Source of the DNA: CAVSJJ01 sp963771015
Lineage (GTDB): Bacteria; Actinomycetota; Actinomycetes; Actinomycetales; Dermatophilaceae
DNA length: 64,000 nt
Direction of reading: 5' to 3'
Assembly: GCA_963771015.1 (NCBI GenBank)
Contig: CAVYRN010000005.1
Span: 992,001 to 1,056,000, forward strand
This document shows positions 63,787-64,000 of the stretch, in pieces. The notes under the pieces are model-generated. The model was given only the letters and a program-made list of their open reading frames with translations, had not been told where the DNA came from and searched no databases. The translations under genes were made by a program, and so were the position numbers. Within the stretch, counting starts at the first letter, position 1. Every line of letters starts with the position of its first letter.

Positions 63787-64000
63787 TCAGCGCAGGTCAG
63801 CGACCGCCACGGGGCGGCCCTCGTGCAGTGACCGGGTGGCGGCAAGCCCGATGGCGACGGGAGCCCGCCCGGCCTGGGCGTCGGCCGGCGAGGGGCCGCC
63901 GTCGCGCAGGTACGACACGAACGCGGCCCACTCCAGGCGGTAGGACTCCAGGTAGCGGTCAAGGAAGAACCACGGAAGTGGCTGGGCCCGGGTGGCGTCG
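63787..64000 (-). CDS. Gfo/Idh/MocA oxidoreductase, C-terminal fragment (IolG-like; runs off the right edge)
   Basis: The last 70 residues can be read: FFLDRYLESYRLEWAAFV followed by SYLRDGGPSPADAQAGRAPVAIGLAATRSLHEGRPVAVADL. Y-x-x-E...F...G-x-P-S...A.....A...S...GRPV is the normal C-terminus of inositol 2-dehydrogenase-like proteins. Position in the inositol locus supports IolG or a close relative. The NAD-binding part is outside the window. Confidence 0.75.
   Translation of the reverse strand, partial: DATRAQPLPWFFLDRYLESYRLEWAAFVSYLRDGGPSPADAQAGRAPVAIGLAATRSLHEGRPVAVADLR

Overview
The window is very GC-rich (roughly 70% or more), densely coded, and full of actinobacterial families: an F420-type PPOX protein, ECF sigma factors, a LuxR-type regulator, an LAxTG surface protein, CcdA with a TlpA-like protein, and GTG starts. 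Gene content and style fit a member of the Micrococcales, perhaps Intrasporangiaceae or Dermatophilaceae. That placement is inference. I saw no phage, transposase, CRISPR, rRNA or tRNA gene, so this reads as ordinary chromosome.

Layout. 1-13 kb: regulator-effector pairs (ClC channel/MarR, quinone-oxidoreductase-like enzyme/TetR), two MFS exporters, secreted proteins (DUF3048, phosphodiester glycosidase, polysaccharide deacetylase), a CoA-transferase coupled to an amino-acid permease, and a cold-shock gene. 13-17 kb: sterol-desaturase-like membrane enzyme, then the three-gene AmmeMemoRadiSam cluster. 17-20.4 kb: an ECF sigma/anti-sigma pair whose extracytoplasmic domain is duplicated in a divergent small exported protein, then a glutaredoxin under a CsoR-type operator and an orphan GroES-like protein. 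20.4-29.4 kb: LuxR regulator/FAD oxidase, a six-Asp-box secreted protein, HxlR/NmrA pair, and two tandem fold-type II PLP enzymes. 29.4-36.6 kb: Na+/H+ antiporter, CcdA plus a thioredoxin-rhodanese fusion behind a second CsoR-type operator, PAP2 phosphatase, and dnaB with DnaA-box-like sites upstream. 36.7-43 kb: CoA-transferase, AlkD, LAxTG surface protein, MATE exporter and gamma-glutamyltransferase.

43.1-51.6 kb is a purine/methylthio-nucleoside salvage block: a phosphorylase, an MTA/SAH-type deaminase, a cupin, an SDR, and a BmpA-type nucleoside ABC importer. The importer is remarkable. Three of its four genes carry nine separate single-base insertions, all shifting the frame +1, while nearly everything else in the window is clean.

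51.7-64 kb is a myo-inositol catabolic locus: iolA, iolB, a DeoC-like aldolase, iolC, a GntR regulator, a transaldolase-like protein, iolD, oxidoreductases, and the C-terminus of an IolG-like dehydrogenase at the edge. A shared AACATNCTAA-like site lies near the GntR gene and in two other promoter regions. No iolE was seen; it may lie outside the window.

Overlaid are repeat signals: two intergenic palindrome families (GGTTCGAGGTATTCC hairpins, and CTGCTAGCAG composite palindromes), and a strongly over-represented heptamer GGCATAC/GTATGCC, about 59 copies counted by eye.
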